Origin: DATAAM01 sp036260075
GTDB lineage: Bacteria; Actinomycetota; Acidimicrobiia; Acidimicrobiales; JAHWLA01
Assembly (NCBI GenBank): GCA_036260075.1
Contig: DATAAM010000063.1
Span: forward strand, 1-35,140
Length of the DNA stretch: 35,140 nucleotides
Direction of reading: 5' to 3'
Of this stretch, positions 1-7,673 are shown in pieces (the stretch's first letter is position 1; every line of letters begins with the position of its first letter). A program made the position numbers and the translations under genes. A model generated the notes under the pieces. That model saw only the letters and a list, made by a program, of their open reading frames with translations, was not told where the DNA came from and did not search any database.

Positions 1-330
1 CGCCCGATTGCCACCCGACACCACCCACGCCGTGCACGTGAGGTCGCCGCCCGGCGAGACCGGGCGCACGAAGCTGATCTTCAGCTCGGCGTTGGCCGAG
101 AACACCTTGCGCTCACGCGCCCACGTGACGGAGGAGGCCCCCATGGCGGAGTCGGCCATGGCGGCGAGGAAGCCGCCCTGGAGGATGCCCGCCGGGTTGG
201 TGAAGCGTTCGTCGGCGGGCATGCGCCACACCGTGCGGCCCGGCTCGCTCTTGTCGACGCAGGTCATCCCGAGGGTGAGGTCGCAGTTGGGAGGTACCTG
301 CACGGGCGCCGAGGGTAGCGAAGAGTGCAT
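1..330 (-). CDS. PaaI-family hotdog thioesterase (partial, 3' end outside window)
   Basis: This is the N-terminal 110 residues of a hotdog-fold protein that runs off the left edge. The segment NPAGILQGGFLAAMADSAMG matches the core helix region of PaaI/YbgC-like acyl-CoA thioesterases (family pattern G-x-x-HGG-x-x-x-x-x-D-x-A), with Gln in place of the usual His. The following FSANAELKISFVRPVSPGG is the typical beta-strand stretch of the family. Such enzymes hydrolyse acyl- or aryl-CoA thioesters in the cytoplasm; the substrate cannot be read here. The ATG chosen (328-330) has a GGGGG stretch about 10 nt upstream and overlaps the divergent start of the next gene in a CATG. The family is clear; the specificity is unknown. 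Confidence 0.8.
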   Translation of the reverse strand, partial: MHSSLPSAPVQVPPNCDLTLGMTCVDKSEPGRTVWRMPADERFTNPAGILQGGFLAAMADSAMGASSVTWARERKVFSANAELKISFVRPVSPGGDLTCTAWVVSGGNRA

Positions 331-685
331 GTCGAGCACCCCCGAGTACGCGTCCGACGGCACCACGCTGGTCGAGGTGATCCGGCAGTTCGAGGCCGAC
401 GGCTACAGCGGGCAGTTCGCCGCCGCCGACGGCGGGCGGGTGCGCTGCTTCACCTGCCACCAGGACAGCGACGCCGACGAGGTGGCGCTCGACATCCTGC
501 GGCGCACCGAGGGGGCGTCCGACCCCGACGACATGGTGGCGGTGGCCGCGGTCGAGTGCCCGCGCTGCGGAACCAAGGGCACCATGGCGCTGAAGTACGG
601 CCCCGAGGCCGGCCCGGAGGAGGACGACGTGCTGCGCCGCCTCGACGACGCCGCCCGCCGCAGCGGCGGCCCCGAGGACGGCTAG
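329..685 (+). CDS. Small zinc-ribbon conserved hypothetical protein
   Basis: A 118-residue acidic protein of unknown function. Residues about 1-40 (TTLVEVIRQFEADGYSGQF) resemble the short actinobacterial and Bacteroidota proteins often mislabelled phosphoribosylpyrophosphate synthetase. Two Cys pairs follow (CFTC and CPRC), spaced like a four-cysteine zinc ribbon. No catalytic motif is visible. The frame is open from position 8, but the ATG at 329 fits best because the protein homology begins there; a TAGCGA box lies 7 nt upstream, which suits a leaderless transcript. Its stop TAG overlaps the convergent TetR stop in a CTAG (682-685). Confidence 0.65.
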   Translation: MSSTPEYASDGTTLVEVIRQFEADGYSGQFAAADGGRVRCFTCHQDSDADEVALDILRRTEGASDPDDMVAVAAVECPRCGTKGTMALKYGPEAGPEEDDVLRRLDDAARRSGGPEDG

Positions 686-1296
686 TCCGCCGGTTCGAGC
701 GCGGCGCGGAAGAACGAGCGCACGTGCTCGAGGCGGGCTTCGAGCGCGTCGGCGGCCAAGGGGTCGCGGCCCAGCATCGACTCGAGGAACGGCAGGTCGC
801 TGAAGTAGCTGAGCAGGGCGCCGTAGCCGGTGAGCAGCAGTTGCTCGGGGTCGTGGCGGCGGAAGCGGCCCGCGTCCATCTCCTTCTGGAGGAAGCCGGC
901 CGCCCGCTCGAGCAGCGGCTTCAGCGCCTGGCCCAGGTCGATGCCGAGGCGGCTGCCGCCTTCGAGCGCCTCCCGGCGCACCAGGCGCACGAACTCGGGG
1001 TTCTCCATGAAGAAGCGAAAGCCCGCCGTCAGCATGTGGTCGACCTGAGCCCAGCCGTCGCGAGGCTTTGTGGTGGCCTCTTCGACCCGGCGGAACCAGT
1101 CGGTGAGCGAGGCGGCGAACACCTCGCGGTAGAGCGCCTCCTTGGACGGGAAGTGGTGCAGGAGGCTCGGGCGGCGGATGCCGACGGCGTCGGCGATGTG
1201 GTTGAGCGACGTGCCGTCGTAGCCGTGCTCGGCGAACAGGCGCAGCGCCTCGGACAGGATGAGGTCCCTCGTCGAGACCCCCGCTGGCAGCGCCAT
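682..1296 (-). CDS. TetR-family transcriptional repressor, probably of the divergent desaturase
   Basis: A 204-residue one-component regulator. Residues about 8-55 form the TetR DNA-binding domain (LILSEALRLFAEHGYDGTSL, then DAVGIRRPSLLHHFPSKEALY, the recognition helix and HHFPSKE signature). The remaining helical part is a TetR ligand/dimer domain with no recognisable ligand signature. The frame is open to 1356, but a start there would put the coding region over the operator. ATG 1296 has TAGCCT 8 nt upstream (1305-1310), as expected for a leaderless gene; ATG 1302 is possible. Position next to a desaturase and the palindrome at 1335-1352 point to control of membrane fatty-acid unsaturation and autoregulation; that is inference. 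Confidence 0.85.
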   Translation of the reverse strand: MALPAGVSTRDLILSEALRLFAEHGYDGTSLNHIADAVGIRRPSLLHHFPSKEALYREVFAASLTDWFRRVEEATTKPRDGWAQVDHMLTAGFRFFMENPEFVRLVRREALEGGSRLGIDLGQALKPLLERAAGFLQKEMDAGRFRRHDPEQLLLTGYGALLSYFSDLPFLESMLGRDPLAADALEARLEHVRSFFRAALEPAD

Positions 1297-1334
1297 GGGC
1301 ATGGAGGCTACCGGGTGGGCCGCCCGAGCCCCCC

Positions 1335-1352
1335 CTACCGACCGGTCGGTAG
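1335..1352. promoter_or_regulatory. Perfect 18-bp palindromic TetR operator
   Basis: CTACCGACCGGTCGGTAG is identical to its reverse complement. It lies between the divergent TetR (start 1296) and desaturase (start 1377) genes. The predicted desaturase -35 region (about 1341-1346, 17 bp before its -10 at 1364) falls inside the palindrome, so a bound repressor would block the desaturase directly. It also sits just upstream of the expected TetR -35. Confidence 0.8.
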
Positions 1353-1363
1353 ACAATCCGCGC

Positions 1364-1376
1364 TACCGTGGGTTCC
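1364..1376 (+). promoter_or_regulatory. Leaderless -10 box of the desaturase
   Basis: TACCGT at 1364-1369 is followed by 7 nt and then ATG 1377. This is the right distance for transcription to begin at the start codon. It argues for ATG 1377 over the in-frame GTG 1368. Confidence 0.55.
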
Positions 1377-2117
1377 ATGTCGTCGTGGTTGATCGCCGTC
1401 CTCGTCGGGCTCGCCTTGAGCCAGCTGGCCACCCTGGTGACCACCGTGTACCTCCACCGCGCCCTGTCGCACCGGGCGCTCTCGTTGGCGCCGGGCGTCG
1501 TGGCCGTCTGTCGGGCGCTGACGTGGTTCACCACCGGCATCCGGCCCCGGCAGTGGGTGGCCGTGCACCGTAAGCACCACGCCTACACCGATGTCGAGGG
1601 CGACCCCCACTCGCCCCTCCTGGAGGGCTTCGCCACCGTGCAGCTCGGCAATGTCGTGCTGTACCGGCGGGTGGCCAACGACCGGGAGACGGTGGCGAAG
1701 TACGCCCGCGACATCCCCGCGGACACGTGGGACCGGGTCCTCCTCGACCGGGCCTGGCTCGGCCTCGGCATCGGCATCACGCTGCTCTGCCTGGTGTTCG
1801 GCCTCGGGGCCGGGCTGCTGGCGGCCGCCGTCCACACGGTGACCTACCTGATGCTCAACGCCGCCGTGAACGCCGTCGGCCACATGTGGGGCCGCCGGCC
1901 GCACGACAACGCCGCCGGCAACAGCCAATGGCTGGCCTGGCTGACCGTGGGCGAGGGACTCCACAACAACCACCACGCCGCGCCCACCTCGGCGCGCCTG
2001 GCGCTGGCCCGGGGCGAGGTCGACCCCGCCTGGTGGGTGATCCGCCTGCTGGAGCGGCGCGGCTGGGCCACGGTGCGCCACCACGAGGTACGGCTCAAGC
2101 AGTCGGTGGCCGCCTGA
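1377..2117 (+). CDS. Membrane fatty-acid (acyl-lipid/acyl-CoA) desaturase
   Basis: A 246-residue integral membrane di-iron desaturase. All three histidine boxes are present: HRALSH (27-32), HRKHH (64-68) and HNNHH (196-200). Hydrophobic segments lie near residues 4-24, 36-54, 125-145 and 147-160. The family inserts a cis double bond (usually delta-9) into acyl chains using O2 and an electron donor such as ferredoxin or a reductase, not encoded here. It is shorter than the roughly 300-residue mycobacterial and cyanobacterial enzymes, mainly at the N-terminus. Regulation by the divergent TetR protein is likely. Its last 23 nt overlap the convergent dehydrogenase gene. Confidence 0.88.
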   Translation: MSSWLIAVLVGLALSQLATLVTTVYLHRALSHRALSLAPGVVAVCRALTWFTTGIRPRQWVAVHRKHHAYTDVEGDPHSPLLEGFATVQLGNVVLYRRVANDRETVAKYARDIPADTWDRVLLDRAWLGLGIGITLLCLVFGLGAGLLAAAVHTVTYLMLNAAVNAVGHMWGRRPHDNAAGNSQWLAWLTVGEGLHNNHHAAPTSARLALARGEVDPAWWVIRLLERRGWATVRHHEVRLKQSVAA

Positions 2118-3090
2118 GCCTCGCTTCGGCGATGCGGGTGGCTGCTGTCAGCGGCGTGACGCCCTGCCGGTCGGCCTCCGTGAGCACCTGCAGCACGGTG
2201 TCGTGGATGCGGCGCACGGCCGCGTCGGCTCGAGCGCGGTCGTAGCCGCCCGGCTCCTGGGCGATGTTCACGATGCCGCCCGCGTTGGCCACGTAGTCGG
2301 GCACGTACAACACGCCCCGATCGCGGAGCAGGTCGGCGCAGGCGTCGTCGACCAGCTGGTTGTTGGCGGAGCCGACGACCGCCGTGCACGCCAGCTCGGG
2401 GATGGTGGCCGGCGACAGCACGCCGCCGAGGGCGCAGGGCGAGAACACGTCGCACGGCACCGCGTGCACCCGGGCGGGGTCCACCACGTCGACCCCCTCG
2501 ATCGCCGTCGCCGCCGGGACGACGTCGGCCACGGTGACTCGACAGCCGGCCCCGAGCAGGTGCCCGACGAGCGCCCGGCCCACCTTTCCCACGCCCTGGA
2601 CGACGACGTGGCGGCCGGCCAGGTCGGCGCTCCCCCACAGCGACTCGGCCGTGGCCGTAATGGCGCAGAACACGCCGAGGGCGGTGGGCGGGCTGGGGTC
2701 GCCGGATCCCTGTGACGTGCCGGTCACGTAGGGCGTGATCGTGCGGACGAAGTCCATGTCGGCCTGGGTGGTGCCCATGTCCTCCGCCGTGAGGTAGCGG
2801 CCGCCCAGCGAGTCGACGCAGCGGGCGAAGGCTGCCAGCCGCTCGGTGCGGTCCGGGGCGTGCGGGTCGCCCACGATGACCGCCTTGCCCCCGCCGTAGT
2901 CGAGGCCCGCGACCGCGGCCTTGTAGGTCATGGCCTTCGAAAGGCGCAGCACGTCCTCCAGGGCCGCCTCCTCCGAGGGATAGGGCCGGTAGCGCACGCC
3001 GCCCAGCGCCGGCCCCAGCACGGTGGAGTGGACCGACACGATGGCGCCGTCGCAGGAGACGACCTCTTCGTACTCCTCGGGGACGTTCAC
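2095..3090 (-). CDS. Leucine/valine/phenylalanine dehydrogenase (Glu/Leu/Phe/Val DH family)
   Basis: A 331-residue amino-acid dehydrogenase that interconverts a branched-chain or aromatic L-amino acid and its 2-oxo acid with NAD. It aligns through its length with Bacillus leucine dehydrogenase: GPALGGVRYRPY (27-38), catalytic lysines in MTYKAAVAGLDYGGGKAVI (K57, K69), AEDMGTT (102-108), the GxGxxG loop GVGKVG (166-171), and SANNQL and VPDYVANAGG near the C-terminus. D189 at the end of the second Rossmann strand favours NAD. The N-terminus is about 30 residues shorter than in Bacillus. GTG 3090 overlaps the upstream stop in GTGA, so translation is probably coupled to the enolase gene. Exact substrate is uncertain. 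Confidence 0.85.
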   Translation of the reverse strand: MNVPEEYEEVVSCDGAIVSVHSTVLGPALGGVRYRPYPSEEAALEDVLRLSKAMTYKAAVAGLDYGGGKAVIVGDPHAPDRTERLAAFARCVDSLGGRYLTAEDMGTTQADMDFVRTITPYVTGTSQGSGDPSPPTALGVFCAITATAESLWGSADLAGRHVVVQGVGKVGRALVGHLLGAGCRVTVADVVPAATAIEGVDVVDPARVHAVPCDVFSPCALGGVLSPATIPELACTAVVGSANNQLVDDACADLLRDRGVLYVPDYVANAGGIVNIAQEPGGYDRARADAAVRRIHDTVLQVLTEADRQGVTPLTAATRIAEARLRRPPTA

Positions 3091-4157
3091 AGCCGCGTCA
3101 CCGACGTCGTGACCGCGTCGAGGACGTCGTGGCGGATGGTGACGCCGAGTCCCGGGCCGGTGGGGACGCGCAGGTGGCCGTCCTCGAGCACGAACGGCTC
3201 GGTGAGGTCTGTGGCGAACCACCGATCGGAGGCCGAGAGGTCGCCGGTCAGCGTGAAGTTCGGCAGGGCGGCCAGCGCCACATTGGCGGCTCGCCCGATG
3301 CCCGTCTCCAGCATCCCGCCGCACCACACCGGGACACCGTGGGCGGCGCACGTGTCGTGTACCCGGCGGGCTTCGAGGTAGCCGCCGACCCGGCCGGCCT
3401 TCACGTTCACGATCGAGCAGGCGCCCAGCTCGATGGCCGTCTCGGCCGTCGCCGCCGAGGTGATCGACTCGTCGAGGCACACGGGCGTCGTCAGCTTCGA
3501 GGCCACGAGCGCGTGGCCCAGCAGGTCGTCCTCCGGCAGCGGCTGCTCGATCATCAGCAGGTCGAGCTCGTCGAGGCGGGCGAGGTGCTCGACGTCGGCT
3601 CGGGTGTAGGAGCCGTTGGCGTCCACGTGGAGGGCGATGTCGCCGAAGCGGTCGCGCACGGCCCGCACCGGCTCCAGGTCCCACCCGGGCTGCACCTTGA
3701 GCTTCACCCGTCGGTAGCCCTCGGCCAGCCGGCGCTCCACCGCGTCGAGCAGGGCGCCGACGTCGTCGACGATCCCCACGGCCACACCTGCGGGCACCCG
3801 GTCGCGCACAGCGCCGAGATGGGTGGCGAAGGACCGGCCCTCGGCCCGCAGCTCGGCGTCGAGGACCGCCAGCTCCAGCGCGGCCCTGGCCATCGGGTGG
3901 CCCCGCACCTCGGCCGGGTCGCGGCCGGCGAGGAGGCGAGGGCCGAGGTGGCGGGCGATCACGTCGTGGGCGCCGTCGACGTACTCCGGGGAGTAGGTGG
4001 GCTCGGGCAGGGCGGCGCACTCGCCCCACCCTTCGCCGTCGGGGCCGGCCACTCGCACGAGGAGGACGTCGCGGGCGTGCTCCTCGCCGTGGGCCGTGCG
4101 GAAGGGCTCGACGAGCGGGAGGCGGGCCCGCCGCAGCTCCAACTCCGTGATCCTCAC
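3087..4157 (-). CDS. menC: o-Succinylbenzoate synthase / N-succinylamino-acid racemase (enolase superfamily)
   Basis: A 356-residue enolase-superfamily enzyme. Catalytic residues are visible: K152 and K154 in the KLK motif, metal ligands D179 (VDANGS), E204 (IEQPLPEDD) and D229 (CLDES), and K253 in NVKAGRVGG. The stretches CGGMLETGIGRA and LPNFTLTGDLSAS, and overall length, match the NSAR/OSBS subfamily (Deinococcus and Geobacillus type) rather than the E. coli MenC subgroup. Members dehydrate SHCHC to o-succinylbenzoate in menaquinone synthesis, racemise N-succinyl amino acids, or do both. No other men gene is nearby, and the downstream amino-acid dehydrogenase makes amino-acid metabolism plausible. 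GTG 4157 has TACCCT 6 nt upstream. Confidence 0.85.
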   Translation of the reverse strand: MRITELELRRARLPLVEPFRTAHGEEHARDVLLVRVAGPDGEGWGECAALPEPTYSPEYVDGAHDVIARHLGPRLLAGRDPAEVRGHPMARAALELAVLDAELRAEGRSFATHLGAVRDRVPAGVAVGIVDDVGALLDAVERRLAEGYRRVKLKVQPGWDLEPVRAVRDRFGDIALHVDANGSYTRADVEHLARLDELDLLMIEQPLPEDDLLGHALVASKLTTPVCLDESITSAATAETAIELGACSIVNVKAGRVGGYLEARRVHDTCAAHGVPVWCGGMLETGIGRAANVALAALPNFTLTGDLSASDRWFATDLTEPFVLEDGHLRVPTGPGLGVTIRHDVLDAVTTSVTRL

Positions 4158-4181
4158 GGCCCAAGGGTAGGTTTCCGCGAC
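4158..4181. promoter_or_regulatory. Overlapping bidirectional leaderless promoter
   Basis: The 24-bp gap between divergent starts contains two -10 boxes sharing the same TA pair. Minus strand: TACCCT (4169 to 4164), 6 nt before GTG 4157. Plus strand: TAGGTT (4168-4173), 8 nt before ATG 4182. Both predict transcription starting at the start codon. Confidence 0.55.
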
Positions 4182-4571
4182 ATGGACATCGTCTCGGCCC
4201 TGTTCTGCGAGAACATCAACCTGCGCCAGGTGCCCGGCCCCGCCACCCGCATCGACCTGAGCGGGATCATGTTCTCGTTGCCCGCGCCCTCCGAGCCGCC
4301 GGTGACGATCACGCCCCATCTGGTGGTGCTGGTCCGGTGCCGTCCCGACGAGCCCGGCAACGCCATCCTCGAGGTGCTGTTCAAGGACGAGGCGGGCGAG
4401 GAGGTCGCTCGCAACGCCTCGCCGTTCACGGTCGAGCCCGGCAAGTTCACCTATCGGCTGGTGCGGGCGGAGCTGACCTACGAGACGACAGGGACGATCG
4501 AGGCCCACTGCCGCGTCGACCGCGGCCCGTTCACCGTGGTGCCCCTGACGCTCCTGCCGCCGGTCGAATGA
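4182..4571 (+). CDS. Conserved hypothetical protein, DUF6941-like
   Basis: A 129-residue soluble protein with an all-beta look and no catalytic motif. The opening MDIVSALFCENINLR, the central PHLVVLVRCRPDEPG and the closing CRVDRGPFTVVPLTLLP resemble the small actinobacterial family annotated DUF6941, of unknown function; I am assigning this from memory of the pattern. The ATG at 4182 has a leaderless-type -10 and the homology begins there, although the frame is open far upstream. It overlaps the FIST gene in ATGA and so is probably co-translated with it. Confidence 0.6.
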   Translation: MDIVSALFCENINLRQVPGPATRIDLSGIMFSLPAPSEPPVTITPHLVVLVRCRPDEPGNAILEVLFKDEAGEEVARNASPFTVEPGKFTYRLVRAELTYETTGTIEAHCRVDRGPFTVVPLTLLPPVE

Positions 4572-5641
4572 GCCGCTTCGCCGCCGCCGTCTCCGAGCAT
4601 CCCGTCACCGCCACCGCGGTCGGCGAGGTGGCGGGCGAGGTGCTGGAGCGACTGGGCGGCGAGCCGCCCGACTTGGCCCTCGTCTTCGTCACCGAGGCCC
4701 ATGCAGGCGCGCTGGAGGACGCCGCGACGGCGGTGCGGGCCATCCTCTCCCCCGGCGTGCTCCTCGGGTGCGCGGCGGTGGCCGTCGTCGGCCCCGGCGT
4801 CGAGGTCGAGGAGCAGCCCGGCGTGTCACTGTGGGCCGGGCAGGTGGGCGCGGTGGCGCCGTTCGTCGAGGGCACGCCGCCGCCGTTCGAGCCCGTGGCC
4901 CTGTTGCTGCTGGCGGACCCGTTCACGTTCGACGCCGAGACGTTCCTCGGCGAGGTGGGCGTGCCGGTGTACGGCGGCATGGCATCCGCGGCTCGTGGCC
5001 CGGGCGGCAACCGGCTGGTGCTCGACGAGCGGGTGACGACGGCGGGCGCGGTGGGCGCCTGGCTGGGGCCGGGCGTGCGGGTGCGCAGCCTGGTCTCGCA
5101 GGGATGCCGGCCCATCGGCAGCCCTTATGTCGTCACCAGGGCCGAGCGCAACGTCATCTACGAGCTGGGCGGGGCCCCGCCCATGCAGCGGCTGCGCTCC
5201 ATGGCCACCGAGGAGAACCTGCAGGCCATCAACCGCGGCCTGCACATCGGCGTCGTCGTCGACGAACGCAAAGCCGAGTTCGGGCCGGGCGACTTCCTCG
5301 TGCGCAACGTGCTCGGGGCCGACCCGGAGAACGGCGCCGTGGCGGTGGGCGACCTGGTGGAGGTGGGGCGCACGGTGCAGTTCCACGTGCGCGACGCCGA
5401 CTCCGCCGACGAGGAGCTGCGGCGGCTGTTGGCGGGCGAGGACGCCTCGGCCGCCCTGCTGTTCACCTGCAACGGAAGGGGCCGGCGCCTGTTCGGCGAG
5501 CCCGACCACGACGCGGGCGTGCTGGCCGACGCGCTCGACTCGCCGCCCGTCGCCGGCTTCTTCTGCGCGGGTGAGCTGGGGCCCATCGGCGGGCGCAACG
5601 CCCTCCACGGCTTCACCGCCTCCATCGCCCTCTTCGATTGA
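4568..5641 (+). CDS. FIST domain protein (FIST_N + FIST_C)
   Basis: A 357-residue cytoplasmic protein. Residues about 30-190 fit FIST_N (LALVFVTEAHAG, GVLLGCAAVAVVGPGVEVEEQPGVSL) and 215-345 fit FIST_C, ending in the typical GFFCAGELGPIGGRNALHGFTAS. FIST domains are thought to bind small ligands, perhaps amino acids, in signal transduction and are often fused or adjacent to signalling modules; here the domain pair stands alone. No transmembrane or output domain is visible. The start ATG overlaps the preceding stop (ATGA). The domain call is firm; the role is unknown. Confidence 0.8.
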   Translation: MSRFAAAVSEHPVTATAVGEVAGEVLERLGGEPPDLALVFVTEAHAGALEDAATAVRAILSPGVLLGCAAVAVVGPGVEVEEQPGVSLWAGQVGAVAPFVEGTPPPFEPVALLLLADPFTFDAETFLGEVGVPVYGGMASAARGPGGNRLVLDERVTTAGAVGAWLGPGVRVRSLVSQGCRPIGSPYVVTRAERNVIYELGGAPPMQRLRSMATEENLQAINRGLHIGVVVDERKAEFGPGDFLVRNVLGADPENGAVAVGDLVEVGRTVQFHVRDADSADEELRRLLAGEDASAALLFTCNGRGRRLFGEPDHDAGVLADALDSPPVAGFFCAGELGPIGGRNALHGFTASIALFD

Positions 5642-5678
5642 GCCGTTCGAGGCCGCAAAACGGGGATTGGGGTATGGC

Positions 5679-5690
5679 TAGGGTGACCTC
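5679..5690 (+). promoter_or_regulatory. Leaderless -10 box of the pentose-phosphate operon
   Basis: TAGGGT at 5679-5684 lies 6 nt before ATG 5691. No convincing -35 hexamer is visible in the preceding 49-bp gap after the FIST gene. Confidence 0.5.
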
Positions 5691-7673
5691 ATGACGCAGC
5701 CGGACCTGGAGCAGCTGGGCATCAACGTCGTCCGCGGGCTGTCGATGGACGCCCCGCAGGCGGCCAACAGCGGCCATCCCGGCACCGCAATGGCCCTCGC
5801 TCCCCTGGCCCACGTGCTGTTCACCCGGGTCATGAAACACGACCCCTCCGAGCCCGACTGGCCCGACCGCGACCGCTTCGTGCTGTCGGCCGGCCACGCC
5901 TCGATCCTCCTCTACTCGATGCTGTACCTGACCGGCTACGGGCTCGAGCTCGACGACATCAAGGCGTTCCGCCAATGGGGCTCGCACACGCCCGGACACC
6001 CGGAGGTGCACCACACCAAGGGCGTGGAGGTCACCACCGGTCCCCTGGGCCAGGGCTTCGCCAACGGCGTGGGGATGGGCGTGGCCGAGCGCTACCTGCG
6101 AGCCCGTTTCGGGCCCGATGTCTGCGACCACCACACCTTCGTGATCTGCAGCGACGGCGACGTCCAGGAAGGGATCAGCCACGAGGCAGCGTCGCTGGCG
6201 GGTCATCTCGGCCTCGGCCGTCTCGTCTACGTCTACGACGACAACCACATCTCCATCGACGGGGCCACCGAGCTGTCGTTCACCGACGACACGCCCAAGC
6301 GATTCGAGGCCTACGGCTGGCACGTCGACGACATCGGCGAGGTGGCCAACGACTGCGATGCGCTGGAGGCCGCGCTGCGCCGGGCCATGGCGGTGGAGGA
6401 CCGGCCGTCGCTGATCGTGCTGCGCAGCCACATCGGCTGGCCCGCGCCGAACAAGACCGACACGGCCTCGGCCCACGGCGAGCCTCTCGGCGCAGACGAG
6501 ATTCGGGCCACCAAGGAGCTGCTCGGCCTGCCGCCCGAGGAGTCGTTCTGGGTGCCCGAGGAGGTGCTCGACCTCTACCGCCAGTGCGTCCCGCGCGGCA
6601 CAGCCCTGCGAGTGGCGTGGGAGGAGCGCGTGGCGAAGTGGGGCGGCGACCGGGCCGAGTGGGAGGCCTGTCTCAAGGGCACGGGCCTGAGCGGCTGGCA
6701 GGCCAAGCTGCCCACCTGGCAACCGGGCGAGCAGGTGGCCACCCGCACAGCCAGCGGCGACATCGTCAACGCGGTGGCCGACCTCGTCCCCGGCCTGCTC
6801 GCGGGCGGCGCCGACCTCACCGGCAACACCGGCACCCTGCTGAAGGACCGCGGCGTGCAATCGGCTGACGACCCCGCGGGCCGCCTCCTCTACTACGGCG
6901 TGCGCGAGCACGGCATGGGGGGCGTGATGAACGGCATGGCCCTGCACGGCGGCGTCGTGCCGGTGGGCGGCACGTTCTTCGTGTTCAGCGACTACATGCG
7001 GGGCTCGGTGCGGCTGGCCGCCATCAGCGAGGCCAAGGTCGTGTACTCGTGGTCGCACGACTCCGTCGGGCTGGGCGAGGACGGCCCCACCCACCAGCCC
7101 ATTGAGCAGCTGGCGGCCATGCGGGCCATGCCGGGCCTGCGGGTCGTCCGCCCCGCCGACGCCAACGAGACGGCCCACGCCTGGCGCATCGCCGTCGACG
7201 GGAACGGGCCGGTCGCCCTCCTGCTCACCCGCCAGAAGGTGCCGGTGCTCGAAGGCACGGCCGAGGCGTTCGAGGGCGTGGCCCGGGGCGCCTACGTGCT
7301 GGAGCACGGCAGCGACGACCCCGACCTCGTGCTCATCGGCACCGGCTCCGAGGTGCACGTCTGTGTGGAGGCGGCCCGCCTCCTCGACGGCGAGGGCGTC
7401 GTCACCCGGGTGGTGTCGATGCCGTGCTGGGACCTCTTCGAGGCGCAGGACGAGGCGTACCAGGAGTCGGTGCTCCCGGTCGACGTGCCCACGCTGGCCG
7501 TCGAGGCGGCCTCGTCGTTCGGCTGGTCGCGGTGGGCCGACGACAGCGTGTCGATCGACCGGTTCGGCGCGTCGGCACCGGGTACGACCGTGTTGGAGAA
7601 GCTGGGCTACACCCCCGAGCACGTGGCTGTCGAGGCCCGCGCGCTCCTCGCCGTCTTCGAGGAGGACGCATGA
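5691..7673 (+). CDS. tkt: Transketolase
   Basis: A 660-residue thiamine-diphosphate enzyme transferring two-carbon ketol units between sugar phosphates. Full family length. The N-terminal domain has NSGHPG (26-31), LSAGHAS (65-71), the TPP/metal motif SDGDVQEG (154-161) ending in N185, and GPLGQG (117-122). The middle pyrimidine domain carries YGVREHGMGGVMNGMALHGG and the catalytic segment SHDSVGLGEDGPTHQPIEQLA. A C-terminal domain follows. It is the first gene of a seven-gene operon; its stop overlaps the transaldolase start in ATGA. Predicted promoter is the box just upstream. Confidence 0.96.
   Translation: MTQPDLEQLGINVVRGLSMDAPQAANSGHPGTAMALAPLAHVLFTRVMKHDPSEPDWPDRDRFVLSAGHASILLYSMLYLTGYGLELDDIKAFRQWGSHTPGHPEVHHTKGVEVTTGPLGQGFANGVGMGVAERYLRARFGPDVCDHHTFVICSDGDVQEGISHEAASLAGHLGLGRLVYVYDDNHISIDGATELSFTDDTPKRFEAYGWHVDDIGEVANDCDALEAALRRAMAVEDRPSLIVLRSHIGWPAPNKTDTASAHGEPLGADEIRATKELLGLPPEESFWVPEEVLDLYRQCVPRGTALRVAWEERVAKWGGDRAEWEACLKGTGLSGWQAKLPTWQPGEQVATRTASGDIVNAVADLVPGLLAGGADLTGNTGTLLKDRGVQSADDPAGRLLYYGVREHGMGGVMNGMALHGGVVPVGGTFFVFSDYMRGSVRLAAISEAKVVYSWSHDSVGLGEDGPTHQPIEQLAAMRAMPGLRVVRPADANETAHAWRIAVDGNGPVALLLTRQKVPVLEGTAEAFEGVARGAYVLEHGSDDPDLVLIGTGSEVHVCVEAARLLDGEGVVTRVVSMPCWDLFEAQDEAYQESVLPVDVPTLAVEAASSFGWSRWADDSVSIDRFGASAPGTTVLEKLGYTPEHVAVEARALLAVFEEDA

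Noticed and set aside
1297..1356. Longer N-terminus for the TetR protein (start 1356)
   Set aside because: It would place the operator inside the coding region and precede the normal TetR start by about 20 non-conserved residues.
3087..4157. Muconate cycloisomerase or dipeptide epimerase
   Set aside because: The CGGMLETGIGRA and LPNFTLTGDLSAS segments and the KLKVQPGWD motif fit NSAR/OSBS better.
2095..4164. A single minus-strand frame spanning 689 codons
   Set aside because: Only the part from GTG 3090 matches a family; the upstream portion is an out-of-frame shadow of menC, rich in Arg/Pro/Gly.
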